Source: Ancylobacter aquaticus (GTDB lineage: Bacteria; Pseudomonadota; Alphaproteobacteria; Rhizobiales; Xanthobacteraceae). Taken from it: a DNA stretch of 64,000 nucleotides. The notes under the pieces are model-generated. The model made no database searches. It saw nothing but the letters and a program-made list of their open reading frames with translations, and had not been told where the DNA came from. A program made the translations under genes and the position numbers. Positions within the stretch are counted from its first letter, which is position 1. Every line of letters starts with the position of its first letter. This document shows positions 33,572-41,802 of the stretch, one piece after another. The stretch is taken from assembly GCF_004339465.1 (NCBI RefSeq), contig NZ_SMFY01000003.1, positions 186,001 to 250,000 on the forward strand, in the 5' to 3' direction.

Positions 33572-35386
33572 ATGAGTCTGGATGAGAAGGTCGCCGAAGG
33601 GCGTTTCATTTCCGCCGAACAGGCGGAGCCCCGGACGCCGACCGGCGTGCAGTCGCTGCGGCAGCTGGCGGGACGGCGGGCTCTGGTGTTCACGCTCATC
33701 GGCGTGACCTATGCCGGGCTCGTCGCCTTGTTCGCCCATCTGCTCGGCCATGGCGGGTTCACCGTGCTGGACGGCTTCCTGCTGCTGGCGTTCTGCCTCT
33801 CCACGCCCTGGACCATTCTGGGCTTCTGGAACGCGGCGATCGGCCTGTGGCTGCTGCACGGCCCGGGCGATGCGTCGCGCTCGGTCTATCCCTATGCCGG
33901 CCGTGCGGCCGACGACGCGCCGATCACCGCGCGCGTCGCCATGGTGATGACGCTGCGCAACGAGGACCCGGCCCGCGCCTTCGCCCGCCTGCGCGCCATG
34001 CAGAATGAACTCGCGTCCACAGGCAATGGGGCGAACTTTGCCTGGTTCGTGCTGTCCGACACCACCCAGCCCGACATCGCCGTTGCCGAGGAGGCGCTTT
34101 TCGCTGCGTGGCAGGCCGAGCTTGGCGAGGGGGCGGCGCTGCACTACCGCCGCCGCAGCAGCAATGAAGGTTTCAAGGCCGGCAATATCCGCGACTTTCT
34201 CGACCGCTGGGGCGATGAGCACGATTTGATGCTGGCGCTCGATGCCGACAGCTTCCTCGGCGCCTCCGCTACGCTGCGCCTCATCCGCATCATGCAGGCC
34301 AATCCGCGCCTCGGCATCCTGCAGAGCCTCGTGGTCGGCCTGCCCTCGCGCTCGCCTTTCGCGCGCATCTTCCAGTTCGGCATGCGCCACGGCATGCGCT
34401 CCTACACGATGGGCGCGTCCTGGTGGGCGGGCGATTGCGGGCCCTATTGGGGGCACAACGCGGTCATCCGCATCGCCCCGTTCAAGGCGCATTGCCACCT
34501 TCCCGTCCTGCCGGGCACCGGGCCGCTCGCCGGGCACATCCTCTCGCACGACCAGATCGAGGCGGTGCTGATGCGCCGCGCCGGCTATGAGGTGCGGGTG
34601 CTGCCGGAGGAGATGGACAGTTTCGAGGAGAACCCGCCCCACCTCACCGAATTCACCCGCCGCGACCTGCGCTGGTGCCAGGGCAACATGCAGTATTGGC
34701 GGCTCATCGCCTTGCCGGGCCTCAAGCCGATGAGCCGGTTCCAGATCGCCTGGGCGATGCTGATGTATGTCGGCGCTCTCGCCTGGATGGCCTTCATCGC
34801 CCTCGCCGCGCTGAAGGTGTTCGACGCCGAGCAGGCCGATGGCCCGTTTCCCGCCGCGCTCGGGCTGGGCCTGTTCGCCACCATGTTCGCGATGAGCCTC
34901 GCCCCGAAGGCCGCCGGCTTTCTGGACGTGCTGCTGCGGGCGGGGGAGCGGAAGCGCTATGGCGGCACGGGGCGGCTGGTGGGCGGGGCGCTGTCGGAAT
35001 TCGTCTTCTCGGTGCTGCTGGGCCCGGTTGTCGCCTTCCGCATCGCGCTGTTCATGGTCGGGCTGGTCTTCGGCCGCACCGTGACCTGGGAGGCGCAGTC
35101 GCGCGACGCCCAGCGCCTGTCCTGGCGCACCGCCATGGCCGGGCTGTGGCCGCAATTCCTGTTTGGCGGGGTGCTGGGCGCGCTGCTCCTCGGGTTCGCG
35201 CCCGGTGCGCTGCCCTGGGCGCTGCCGGTGCTGGTCGGCCTCATGGGCGCCGTGCCCTTCGCGGTGCTGACCGCCGAGCCGGCGCTCGGGCGCTGGCTGG
35301 CCCGGCGGGGCCTGTGCGCGACGCCGGAGGAGGTCTCTCCCACCGGCAGCCTTCTCGCGCTGGAAGCCGCGCACCGCGCCGCCTGA
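33572..35386 (+). CDS. opgH: Membrane glucan glucosyltransferase, OpgH/MdoH-like (GT2)
   Basis: A 604-residue processive GT2 enzyme. Two N-terminal helices (about 35-58 and 65-92) precede the cytoplasmic catalytic domain. It carries VAMVMTLRNEDPARAFARL, the D-x-D in LMLALDADSFLGASATLRLI, a WAGDCGPYWGHNAVIRI segment, the TED-like base region LSHDQIEAVLMRRAGYEV and the Q/RxxRW-type RRDLRWCQGNMQYWRLI. Several C-terminal helices follow. This is the OpgH layout for osmoregulated periplasmic beta-glucan backbones; the length fits alphaproteobacterial forms. No opgG is adjacent, so an alternative beta-glucan product is possible. It is divergent from the MDR dehydrogenase operon. Confidence 0.88.
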   Translation: MSLDEKVAEGRFISAEQAEPRTPTGVQSLRQLAGRRALVFTLIGVTYAGLVALFAHLLGHGGFTVLDGFLLLAFCLSTPWTILGFWNAAIGLWLLHGPGDASRSVYPYAGRAADDAPITARVAMVMTLRNEDPARAFARLRAMQNELASTGNGANFAWFVLSDTTQPDIAVAEEALFAAWQAELGEGAALHYRRRSSNEGFKAGNIRDFLDRWGDEHDLMLALDADSFLGASATLRLIRIMQANPRLGILQSLVVGLPSRSPFARIFQFGMRHGMRSYTMGASWWAGDCGPYWGHNAVIRIAPFKAHCHLPVLPGTGPLAGHILSHDQIEAVLMRRAGYEVRVLPEEMDSFEENPPHLTEFTRRDLRWCQGNMQYWRLIALPGLKPMSRFQIAWAMLMYVGALAWMAFIALAALKVFDAEQADGPFPAALGLGLFATMFAMSLAPKAAGFLDVLLRAGERKRYGGTGRLVGGALSEFVFSVLLGPVVAFRIALFMVGLVFGRTVTWEAQSRDAQRLSWRTAMAGLWPQFLFGGVLGALLLGFAPGALPWALPVLVGLMGAVPFAVLTAEPALGRWLARRGLCATPEEVSPTGSLLALEAAHRAA

Positions 35387-35394
35387 GGGGGTGC

Positions 35395-35449
35395 CTCTAG
35401 AGTGCGATCCGATCAGCTTGCGGTGCAAGTCGATCGGCGCGTGCTCTAG
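35395..35449. repeat. Palindromic intergenic repeat, copy 2
   Basis: A 55-base element bounded by CTCTAG at each end, with inner arms CCGATC-AG-CTTG / CAAG-TC-GATCGG around a 5-base loop. Bases 35400-35416 (GAGTGCGATCCGATCAG) are identical to the reverse complement of 2647-2663. It lies 8 bases after the opgH-like stop, where it could terminate transcription or stabilise the message. Confidence 0.65.
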
Positions 35450-35482
35450 CCATTTTGCGGCGTCGCGCCGATAAGGAGGGGA

Positions 35483-36079
35483 ATGGAACCCCCCGCCCCG
35501 CCTCGCGTGCCCCTTGCTCCAACCGGGCCCCCTCCCGCCGCCGGCGAGGGCGCCCGTCCGCGCGCGCGGCGTCGCGCCCGTTTCCGCGAACGCCCGGTGC
35601 GGGTGGCGCTCGGCTTTCTGTTCCGGCTGCTGTGCGCGCCTCTCATCCTGCTCGACGAGCTGGTGCGCCCGCTCTACCGCCCGCTCATCGCCCGCCTCGC
35701 CGCGCTGAAGATCATGCACGCCTTCGAGCGCTGGATCGCCGCCCGCTCAGTGTGGACCATCCTGGTGCTGCTGGTCATTCCCTATATCACCATCGAGCCA
35801 CTGAAATTCGTCGCGTTGCTGTGGATCGCCGGCGGCTGGCCCAAGGCCGGCACGGTGCTGTTCCTGCTCGCCTATCTCCTGAGCTTCGTCATCATCGAGC
35901 GCATTTATTCCGCCGGCCGGCCCAAGCTGATGAGCCTGCCCTGGATGGCGTGGGTGATCCTGACCCTCACCGCCCTGCGCGACCGTGTGGTGGCGGCGCT
36001 GCGGCTCGACCGCCTCAAGGCCGGCCTGCGCCGCACGGCGCGCGACCTGCGGCGCCGGCTGGCGTTGCTCATTCGCTGA
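35483..36079 (+). CDS. Membrane protein of unknown function
   Basis: A 198-residue protein I do not recognise. It has a proline- and arginine-rich N-terminus (residues 1-40) and an amphipathic segment with LLCAPLILLDELVRPLYRPLI. Two or three hydrophobic helices follow, around residues 90-110 (VWTILVLLVIPYITIEPLKFVALLWIAGG) and 122-140 (VLFLLAYLLSFVIIERIY), with a basic C-terminal tail (LRRTARDLRRRLALLIR). An almost ideal ribosome site (AAGGAGGGGA) precedes the ATG, so it is surely translated. It may be an inner-membrane scaffold or small transport accessory; no function can be assigned. Confidence 0.75.
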   Translation: MEPPAPPRVPLAPTGPPPAAGEGARPRARRRARFRERPVRVALGFLFRLLCAPLILLDELVRPLYRPLIARLAALKIMHAFERWIAARSVWTILVLLVIPYITIEPLKFVALLWIAGGWPKAGTVLFLLAYLLSFVIIERIYSAGRPKLMSLPWMAWVILTLTALRDRVVAALRLDRLKAGLRRTARDLRRRLALLIR

Positions 36080-36252
36080 GCGCAGGCGTCGCTGATGCCA
36101 ATGGTGGGAGACATCATCCCATGGCATAGGTTCGCCGACATCAATGGGTGCATCCGCGAAGCCCATGTGTGATTTTGGGAAAAGGGGCGGGCGCCTAGCG
36201 TGTCCGGGTGATCGAGGCCGCATCCCGCGGCGCGGAAATCCGGAGAAGCCCC

Positions 36253-36456
36253 ATGAACAAGATCCTTGCCCTGGCCGTCCTGTCCTCCACCCTGGCCCTT
36301 GGTGCCGTGTCGGCCGAGGCCGCCGCCCGCCACGCGGCGCCCGCTTCTGTCCAGACCCTCGTCGAGGGCCGCAATGCCGCCGACAATATCGCCGCGCGCA
36401 ACGCCGCTGTTGCCATCCGCGAGCAGGTCGAAGGCAACATGCGCTCCAGCAACTGA
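36253..36456 (+). CDS. Small secreted protein of unknown function
   Basis: A 67-residue protein with a clear Sec signal peptide (MNKILALAVLSSTLALGAVSAEAA, cleavage after about residue 24). The mature part has only ~43 residues, is alanine- and asparagine-rich, and carries balanced charges (LVEGRNAADNIAARNAAVAIREQVEGNMRSSN). It has no cysteines. The ATG at 36253 follows GGAGAAG. A hairpin terminator follows at 36480, so it is a monocistronic gene. It is unrecognised; such small periplasmic proteins are often stress-induced. Confidence 0.65.
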   Translation: MNKILALAVLSSTLALGAVSAEAAARHAAPASVQTLVEGRNAADNIAARNAAVAIREQVEGNMRSSN

Positions 36457-36479
36457 GCGCCTCTGCCGTCTCTGCGTTC

Positions 36480-36510
36480 ATCTCGGCTCGGTCAACGGCC
36501 GGGCCGAGAT
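36480..36510 (+). terminator. Hairpin downstream of the small secreted protein gene
   Basis: The arms ATCTCGGCTCGG and CCGGGCCGAGAT pair over 12 positions (one T-G pair) around a 7-base loop, 24 bases after the stop codon. A T-run is missing, so this is a probable but not classical terminator. Confidence 0.55.
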
Positions 36511-36661
36511 TGCTTGCGGGGTGCAATCCTTCTCCGCGAAAGGCCGCCATCGCCCCGGCGCCGTCGCCATCCGCACAGCACTGCCCTACGTGTCGGCGCA
36601 TGTACGGCGCCGGTTTTCGGCCCTAGCCTGAACGTGGTCGGTCGGGAGACGGGAGCGTAAA

Positions 36662-37579
36662 ATGGGCGGGTGCGTGCCGCGCGAGGTGAGTATCGCGTGC
36701 CGGGATGGCCTCGTGCTCGGCGGGCACATCTGGGCGGCGGGCGGCCCGGCGCCGGCCCCGCATGGCGCGGTGGTCATCAACCCGGCCACCGGGGTGGCGG
36801 CACGCTATTATCACCGCTACGCCCGTTTTCTCGCCGGCCACGGTTTCGATGTGCTGACCTTCGACTATCGCGGCATCGGCCTGTCGCGGCCGGCGCGCCT
36901 GCGCGGCTCACCCATTCGCTGGCGCCACTGGGGCGAGCGTGATGTCGACGCGGCGCTGCGCTTCATGGCGGCGCGCTCAGCCGGCCCGCTCATGCTGGTC
37001 GGCCATTCCATCGGCGGATTTTTGCCCGGCCTTGCGGAGAGCGGCGCCGGCATCGCCCGTATGCTGACCATGGGCGCGCAATATGCGTGGTGGATGGACT
37101 ATGCCCCGCGCCAGCGTGCCGGCCTGTTCCTGAAATGGCATGTCGCCATGCCGGCCCTCACCGTGCTTTTCGGCTATTTTCCCGGCCGGCGGCTCGGCTG
37201 GCTGGAGGACCTGCCGGCCGGCGTCGCCCATGAATGGAGCTTTCGCGGCCCCCGCTTCGAGACCAGCCATCCCCGCACCGAGCGCGAGGCGGTGCGTGCC
37301 CGCATGGCGGCCGTGCATGCCGACATCCTCGCCGTGGCGATGAGCGACGATCCGCTCGGCACCGTGCCGGCGCTCACCCGCACGCTCGGCTACTACACCG
37401 GCGCCCGGCGGACGCTGGTGCGCCTCGCCCCCGCTGATTACGGGCGGCAGGCGATCGGCCATTTCAGCCTGTTCCACGACAGCCACGCGGAAGGCTTCTG
37501 GCGTGACACGCTGGTGTTCCTGCGTGAGGGGCGCAACCCGTGGCCGGGCCATGTGGTGGAGGCGCCGCCGGGGCGATGA
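36662..37579 (+). CDS. Alpha/beta hydrolase
   Basis: A 305-residue alpha/beta-hydrolase-fold protein. It has a YheT/lysophospholipase-like N-terminus, VVINPATGVAARYYHRYARFLAGHGFDVLTFDYRGIGLSR, and a nucleophile elbow GHSIGG with Ser116. Candidate Asp and His lie toward the C-terminus (HADILAVAMSDDPLG and IGHFSLFHDSHAEGFWRD). There is no signal peptide. GGGAG lies about 7 bases before the ATG. Family members of this shape hydrolyse esters or lipids, but the substrate is unknown. It converges on the phosphomannomutase gene with 3 bases between stops. Confidence 0.85.
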   Translation: MGGCVPREVSIACRDGLVLGGHIWAAGGPAPAPHGAVVINPATGVAARYYHRYARFLAGHGFDVLTFDYRGIGLSRPARLRGSPIRWRHWGERDVDAALRFMAARSAGPLMLVGHSIGGFLPGLAESGAGIARMLTMGAQYAWWMDYAPRQRAGLFLKWHVAMPALTVLFGYFPGRRLGWLEDLPAGVAHEWSFRGPRFETSHPRTEREAVRARMAAVHADILAVAMSDDPLGTVPALTRTLGYYTGARRTLVRLAPADYGRQAIGHFSLFHDSHAEGFWRDTLVFLREGRNPWPGHVVEAPPGR

Positions 37580-37582
37580 GCC

Positions 37583-38944
37583 TCAGCCGCCCTCGACCAG
37601 CGCGGTAATCTGCGCCACCTTCTGCGCCAAAAGCTCCGGCGCGCCCTTGGCCTCGACATTCAGCCGCAGCAGCGGCTCGGTGTTGGAGCGGCGCAGATTG
37701 AGCCGCCAGTCGCTGAAATCGAGCGAGAGCCCGTCGGTCTCGTCGCGCGCCGGGCTCTCCGCGGCAAACGCCGCCTCCACCCGTGCCACCGCGCCGGCAG
37801 GGTCGGTGAGGCGGAAATTGATCTCGCCGGAGGAGGGGAAGGCCGCCATGCGCGCCGACACCAGCTCACTCAGCGTCGCGCCGCTGCGCCCCATCAGCTC
37901 CGCCACCAGCAGCCACGGGATCATGCCGGAATCGCAGCACATGAAGTCGCGGAAGTAATGGTGCGCCGACATTTCCCCGCCATAGACCGCGCCGGTATCG
38001 CGCAGCGCCTGCTTGAGGAAGGCGTGGCCGGTGCGCGCCTGAATCGCGCGCCCGCCGGCGTGGGCTACCTGGTCCTGCGTGTTCCACACCACGCGCGGGT
38101 CGTGGACGATGGCGGCGCCCGGCTCCTTGGCGAGGAACACCTGTGCCAGCAGGCCGACGATATACTCGCCGGGAATGAAGCGCCCGGTCTCGTCGAACAG
38201 GAAGCAGCGGTCGAAATCGCCGTCCCAGGCGACGCCCATGTCGGCCCCGGCCGTCCGCACCGCCTCCGATGTCACCGGCTGGTTCTCGGGGAGCAGCGGG
38301 TTGGGAATCCCGTTGGGGAAACTGCCGTCCGGCTCATGGTGCAGGCGCACGAAGGTCAGCGGCGCGCCGCGCGCCTCCAGCGCCTGCGCCAGCGCGTCGA
38401 AGGTCGGCCCGGCCGCGCCATTGCCGGCATTGACCAGCACGGTGAGCGGGCGCAGCGCGCTCACATCGACAAAGGAGAGCACGCGCGCGACATAGGCCGC
38501 ACACGCGCCTTCCGCCGGTGTGACGTGCCCGCCCGCGCGGTCCGGCAGCTCGGGCCCTTCCGCCAGCGCCTGGATCGCCGCCAGCCCGGTCGCGGTGTCG
38601 AGCGGGGCAGAGCCGGCGCGCACGAGCTTCATGCCGTTATAGTCCATCGGGTTGTGCGAGGCCGTTACCTCGATGCCGCCATCGGCGTCGAAGTCGGTCA
38701 CGGCGGCATACATTTCCTCGGTGCCGCACAGGCCGAGGTCGAGCACCTCCGCTCCGCCGGCCACCAGCCCTTCGGTGCAGGCCGCCGCCAACGAGGCTGA
38801 TGAGGCGCGGCAGTCGCGCCCGATCACCACGCGCTTGGCGCCGAGCCCTTCGACAAAGGCCCGCCCGATGCGGCGGGCGATGGCTTCGTTCAATTCCTCG
38901 CCGAGCCGTCCGCGAATGTCATAAGCCTTGAAGCAGGTGAGCAT
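37583..38944 (-). CDS. manB: Phosphomannomutase/phosphoglucomutase
   Basis: A 453-residue alpha-D-phosphohexomutase. Domain 1 starts MLTCFKAYDIRGRLGEELNEAIA and contains the phospho-Ser loop VTASHNPMDYNGMK. Domain 2 has the metal loop VAWDGDFDRCFLFDE (D-x-D-x-D), and domain 3 the sugar-binding GEMSAHHYF. The C-terminal phosphate-binding loop is RRSNTEPLLRLNVEA. It interconverts mannose-6-P and mannose-1-P (or the glucose equivalents). The ATG at 38944 has GGAGG 8 bases upstream. It is divergent from the ManC gene, whose GDP-mannose synthesis it feeds. Confidence 0.93.
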   Translation of the reverse strand: MLTCFKAYDIRGRLGEELNEAIARRIGRAFVEGLGAKRVVIGRDCRASSASLAAACTEGLVAGGAEVLDLGLCGTEEMYAAVTDFDADGGIEVTASHNPMDYNGMKLVRAGSAPLDTATGLAAIQALAEGPELPDRAGGHVTPAEGACAAYVARVLSFVDVSALRPLTVLVNAGNGAAGPTFDALAQALEARGAPLTFVRLHHEPDGSFPNGIPNPLLPENQPVTSEAVRTAGADMGVAWDGDFDRCFLFDETGRFIPGEYIVGLLAQVFLAKEPGAAIVHDPRVVWNTQDQVAHAGGRAIQARTGHAFLKQALRDTGAVYGGEMSAHHYFRDFMCCDSGMIPWLLVAELMGRSGATLSELVSARMAAFPSSGEINFRLTDPAGAVARVEAAFAAESPARDETDGLSLDFSDWRLNLRRSNTEPLLRLNVEAKGAPELLAQKVAQITALVEGG

Positions 38945-39109
38945 GGCGTGAGCCTCCATGTGTGCGGGCGCGCAGGGGGGCGGCGCGCCATCTTCGGCGA
39001 TACGGATTTCGGGTGAAGAGATCAAGACGATTGATCCGCCTTGCCTTTCGCCACCGTGCCGCCCACACTTCGTCTGTTCAGGATACCTCCCTGCGAACGA
39101 ACAGGCTTC

Positions 39110-40552
39110 ATGGCACATCTTTATCCCGTTCTTCTCTGCGGAGGCTCCGGCACCCGCCTCTGGCCGCTGTCCCGCAAGAGTTTCCCCAAGCAGTTCGTCA
39201 AGCTCGGCGAAGGCGAGACGCTGTTCCAGGCCGCCGCCCGTCGGTTGTCCGGCCCGGATGTGCGCCCGCCAATCATCGTCACCAATGCCGATTTCCGCTT
39301 CATCGTCACCGAGCAGCTCGGCGAGGCCGGCATTCCGCCCGGCGCGGTGCTGATCGAGCCCAGTGCGCGCAACACCGCCCCCGCCATCCTCGCCGCCGTG
39401 CAGTATCTGGCGGCGCGCGATCCGAAGGCGTTGCTGCTGGTGATGCCCTCCGACCAGGTGGTGCCCGACAGCGCGGCGTTTTCCGCCGCCATACGCGCCG
39501 GCCTGCCCGCCGCCGAGGGAGGGCGCATCGTCACGTTCGGCATCCGCCCGACCCGGCCGGAAACCGGCTATGGCTGGCTGGAGCTCGCCCATGCGCCGGA
39601 GGGCGAGGCCCTCGCCCCGGTGCCGCTCCGCTGCTTCGTCGAGAAGCCCGATGCCGGGCGCGCCACCGTCATGCTGGCGGACGGCCACTATCTCTGGAAC
39701 GCCGGCATCTTCCTGTTTTCGGTCGAAACCGCGCTGAAGGCGTTCGAGGCCCACGCGCCTGATATGCTCGCTCCGGTGCGGCAGGCGGTGGAGGAGGCGG
39801 CGAGCGACCTCGGCTTCCTGCGCCTCGCCCCGGAGCCGTGGCAGCGGGCGCAGGACATCTCCATCGACTACGCCATCATGGAGCGTTCCGACAATCTCGA
39901 CGTGGTGCCCTTTGCCGGCGACTGGTCCGACCTTGGCGACTGGGCTTCCGTCATGCGCGAGGGCGTGGCCGATGGCGCCAATGTCGTCGCCCACGGGCCG
40001 GTCACGGCGATCGACTGCGCCGATTCGCTGCTGCGCTCGGAGGCCGAGGGGCTGGAACTGGTCGGCATCGGCCTCACCAACATGCTGGTGGTGGCGATGC
40101 CGGACGCGGTGCTGGTGGCCGATCGTTCCCGCTCGCAGGAGGTGAAGCAGGCGGTGACGGCGCTCAAGGCGCGCGGCGCCCGCCAGGCCGAGCATTTTCC
40201 TAGGGACCACCGGCCCTGGGGCTGGTTCGAGACGCTGGCGCTGGGCGATCGTTTCCAGGTCAAGCGCATCGTCGTCCATCCCGGCGCAGCGCTGTCGCTG
40301 CAGAGCCATTATCACCGCTCCGAACACTGGATCGTGGTCTCGGGCACGGCGCGCGTCATCATCGACGGCGAACCGCGCCTGCTCACCGAGAACCAGTCGG
40401 TCTATATCCCGCTCGGCGCCGTGCACCGCATGGAGAATCCCGGCAAGGTGCCGATGGTGCTGATCGAGGTGCAGACCGGCACCTATCTCGGCGAGGACGA
40501 CATCATCCGCTACGAGGATGTCTATGCGCGCGGGCAGGGTGCCAAGGGCTGA
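39110..40552 (+). CDS. manC: Mannose-1-phosphate guanylyltransferase / mannose-6-phosphate isomerase (ManC/XanB type)
   Basis: A 480-residue bifunctional enzyme. The N-terminal nucleotidyltransferase domain begins YPVLLCGGSGTRLWPLSRKSFPKQF (GTP-binding signature) and includes ETGYGWLEL and FVEKPDAGRA. The C-terminal cupin isomerase domain starts near residue 370 (HRPWGWFETLALGDRFQVKRIVVHPGAALSLQSHYHRSEHWIVVSGTARV) with the metal-binding HYHRSEHW and QSVYIPLGAVHRMENPG. It makes GDP-mannose for surface polysaccharide. A glycosyltransferase gene follows 73 bases later. Confidence 0.95.
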   Translation: MAHLYPVLLCGGSGTRLWPLSRKSFPKQFVKLGEGETLFQAAARRLSGPDVRPPIIVTNADFRFIVTEQLGEAGIPPGAVLIEPSARNTAPAILAAVQYLAARDPKALLLVMPSDQVVPDSAAFSAAIRAGLPAAEGGRIVTFGIRPTRPETGYGWLELAHAPEGEALAPVPLRCFVEKPDAGRATVMLADGHYLWNAGIFLFSVETALKAFEAHAPDMLAPVRQAVEEAASDLGFLRLAPEPWQRAQDISIDYAIMERSDNLDVVPFAGDWSDLGDWASVMREGVADGANVVAHGPVTAIDCADSLLRSEAEGLELVGIGLTNMLVVAMPDAVLVADRSRSQEVKQAVTALKARGARQAEHFPRDHRPWGWFETLALGDRFQVKRIVVHPGAALSLQSHYHRSEHWIVVSGTARVIIDGEPRLLTENQSVYIPLGAVHRMENPGKVPMVLIEVQTGTYLGEDDIIRYEDVYARGQGAKG

Positions 40553-40625
40553 CGCGCCGCACCACGGCCGTGCCGGCGTAAAGACCTGCGAACGCACGCT
40601 TTCCGACCCCGACAGGCGAGGCTCG

Positions 40626-41795
40626 ATGGCGAAACGCAGTCTCATCGGCCTGATGCGCAGGGTGCTGCGCGTGCCGGCCAATTGTCCGCCCCGCGTCGTG
40701 ACGCCCTGCTGGCTGCATGGAGGGCGGCTGCCGTTCGGACTCGACGTCGTCGGCTATCTCCGCGCGGAGATAGGGCTGGGCGAGGCCGCCCGCCTGATCG
40801 TTCGTGCCGTCGATGCGGCCGGGCTGCCGACCAGCCCGGTCGATATCCGGCTCCCCGGCCGCTGCTCCGACCGCTCGCTCGACGCGCGCATCGGGCAGCC
40901 CACTCGCCACGCGGCGACGCTGACGGTTTCCAGCGTGCTCTACCTGCCCGACATGGCCAAGCGGCTTTGCCGGGGGCGCACCAACATCCACTACACGTCC
41001 TGGGAATTGCGGAAGACGCCCGAGGATCTGCGGCCCGCCTTCGACCGTTTCGACGCCTACTGGGCGCCATCGGTCTTCGTGCGCGACGTGCTGGTCGCCT
41101 CGCAGAAGCGCCCGGTCCATCTCGTGCCGCAGCCCTTGGCGTTGCCGGACGCGCCGCCCGCGCCGCCCGACTTTCGCGGACCGCTCCGCATCCTGACCTT
41201 CTTCGACTATGAATCTGTCGTGGCGCGGAAGAACCCGCAGGCAGCCATCGAGGCGTTCCGGCTGGCCTTTCCGGTCGGGCGCGAGGATGCGCGGCTGCTC
41301 GTCAAGGCGCGCGGCATGTCGGGTCCGCAGGCCCGCGCCGATCTGGCCCGGCTCGCGGCGCAGGACCCCCGGATCACTGTCATCGACAGCACCGTCTCCC
41401 GCGAGGAGATGGCGGCGCTGATGCAAGCATGCGACGTCTTCCTCTCGCTGCACCGCGCGGAGGGCTTCGGGCTCGGCGGAGCCGAGGCGCTCGCCCGGGG
41501 CAAGGCGGTCGTCACCACCGATTTCGGCGGAACCCGCGATTTCATCACGCCCGAGACCGGCTATCCCGTCGACTACCGGACCGTGCCAGTGCCCCCCGGT
41601 GCCTATCCGGCCGCGGATGGCAACCACTGGGCCGAGCCCAGCGTCGCTCATGCCGCCCAGATGCTGCGGCACATCCATGACGACCCGGCCGCCGCCGCAC
41701 GCCGCGCGCTGGCCGGCTACCGGCTTCTCCAGCGCAACCACTCCTTCGCCGCCGTCGGCGCGCGCATTGCCGAATTGATGGAGCCGCTCCGCTGA
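40626..41795 (+). CDS. GT4-like glycosyltransferase
   Basis: A 389-residue glycosyltransferase with a GT-B-type architecture. The N-terminal part contains LPFGLDVVGYLRAEIGLGEAARLIVRAVDAAG, a motif seen in exopolysaccharide/LPS glycosyltransferases of this subgroup. The C-terminal half has LRILTFFDYESVVARKNPQAAIEAFRLAF and the E-x7-E-like SLHRAEGFGLGGAEALARGKAVVTTDFGGTRDFITPE. It lies downstream of manC and presumably uses GDP-mannose or a related donor. The ATG at 40626 is preceded by AGGCGAGG. It converges with the allophanate hydrolase gene (7 bases between stops). Confidence 0.87.
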   Translation: MAKRSLIGLMRRVLRVPANCPPRVVTPCWLHGGRLPFGLDVVGYLRAEIGLGEAARLIVRAVDAAGLPTSPVDIRLPGRCSDRSLDARIGQPTRHAATLTVSSVLYLPDMAKRLCRGRTNIHYTSWELRKTPEDLRPAFDRFDAYWAPSVFVRDVLVASQKRPVHLVPQPLALPDAPPAPPDFRGPLRILTFFDYESVVARKNPQAAIEAFRLAFPVGREDARLLVKARGMSGPQARADLARLAAQDPRITVIDSTVSREEMAALMQACDVFLSLHRAEGFGLGGAEALARGKAVVTTDFGGTRDFITPETGYPVDYRTVPVPPGAYPAADGNHWAEPSVAHAAQMLRHIHDDPAAAARRALAGYRLLQRNHSFAAVGARIAELMEPLR

Positions 41796-41802
41796 GCGCC
41801 CG

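Noticed and set aside
32438-35719. A 1093-residue open frame on the minus strand extending upstream of the MDR dehydrogenase
   Set aside because: Only the last 327 residues look like a protein family. The rest is antisense to the well-supported OpgH-like gene and has shadow-type composition (Arg, His, Gln, Gly runs).
37583-40681. A 1032-residue minus-strand frame extending upstream of phosphomannomutase
   Set aside because: The upstream part is antisense to ManC and the intergenic region and resembles no family. The mutase start is fixed by GGAGG and the conserved N-terminus at 38944.
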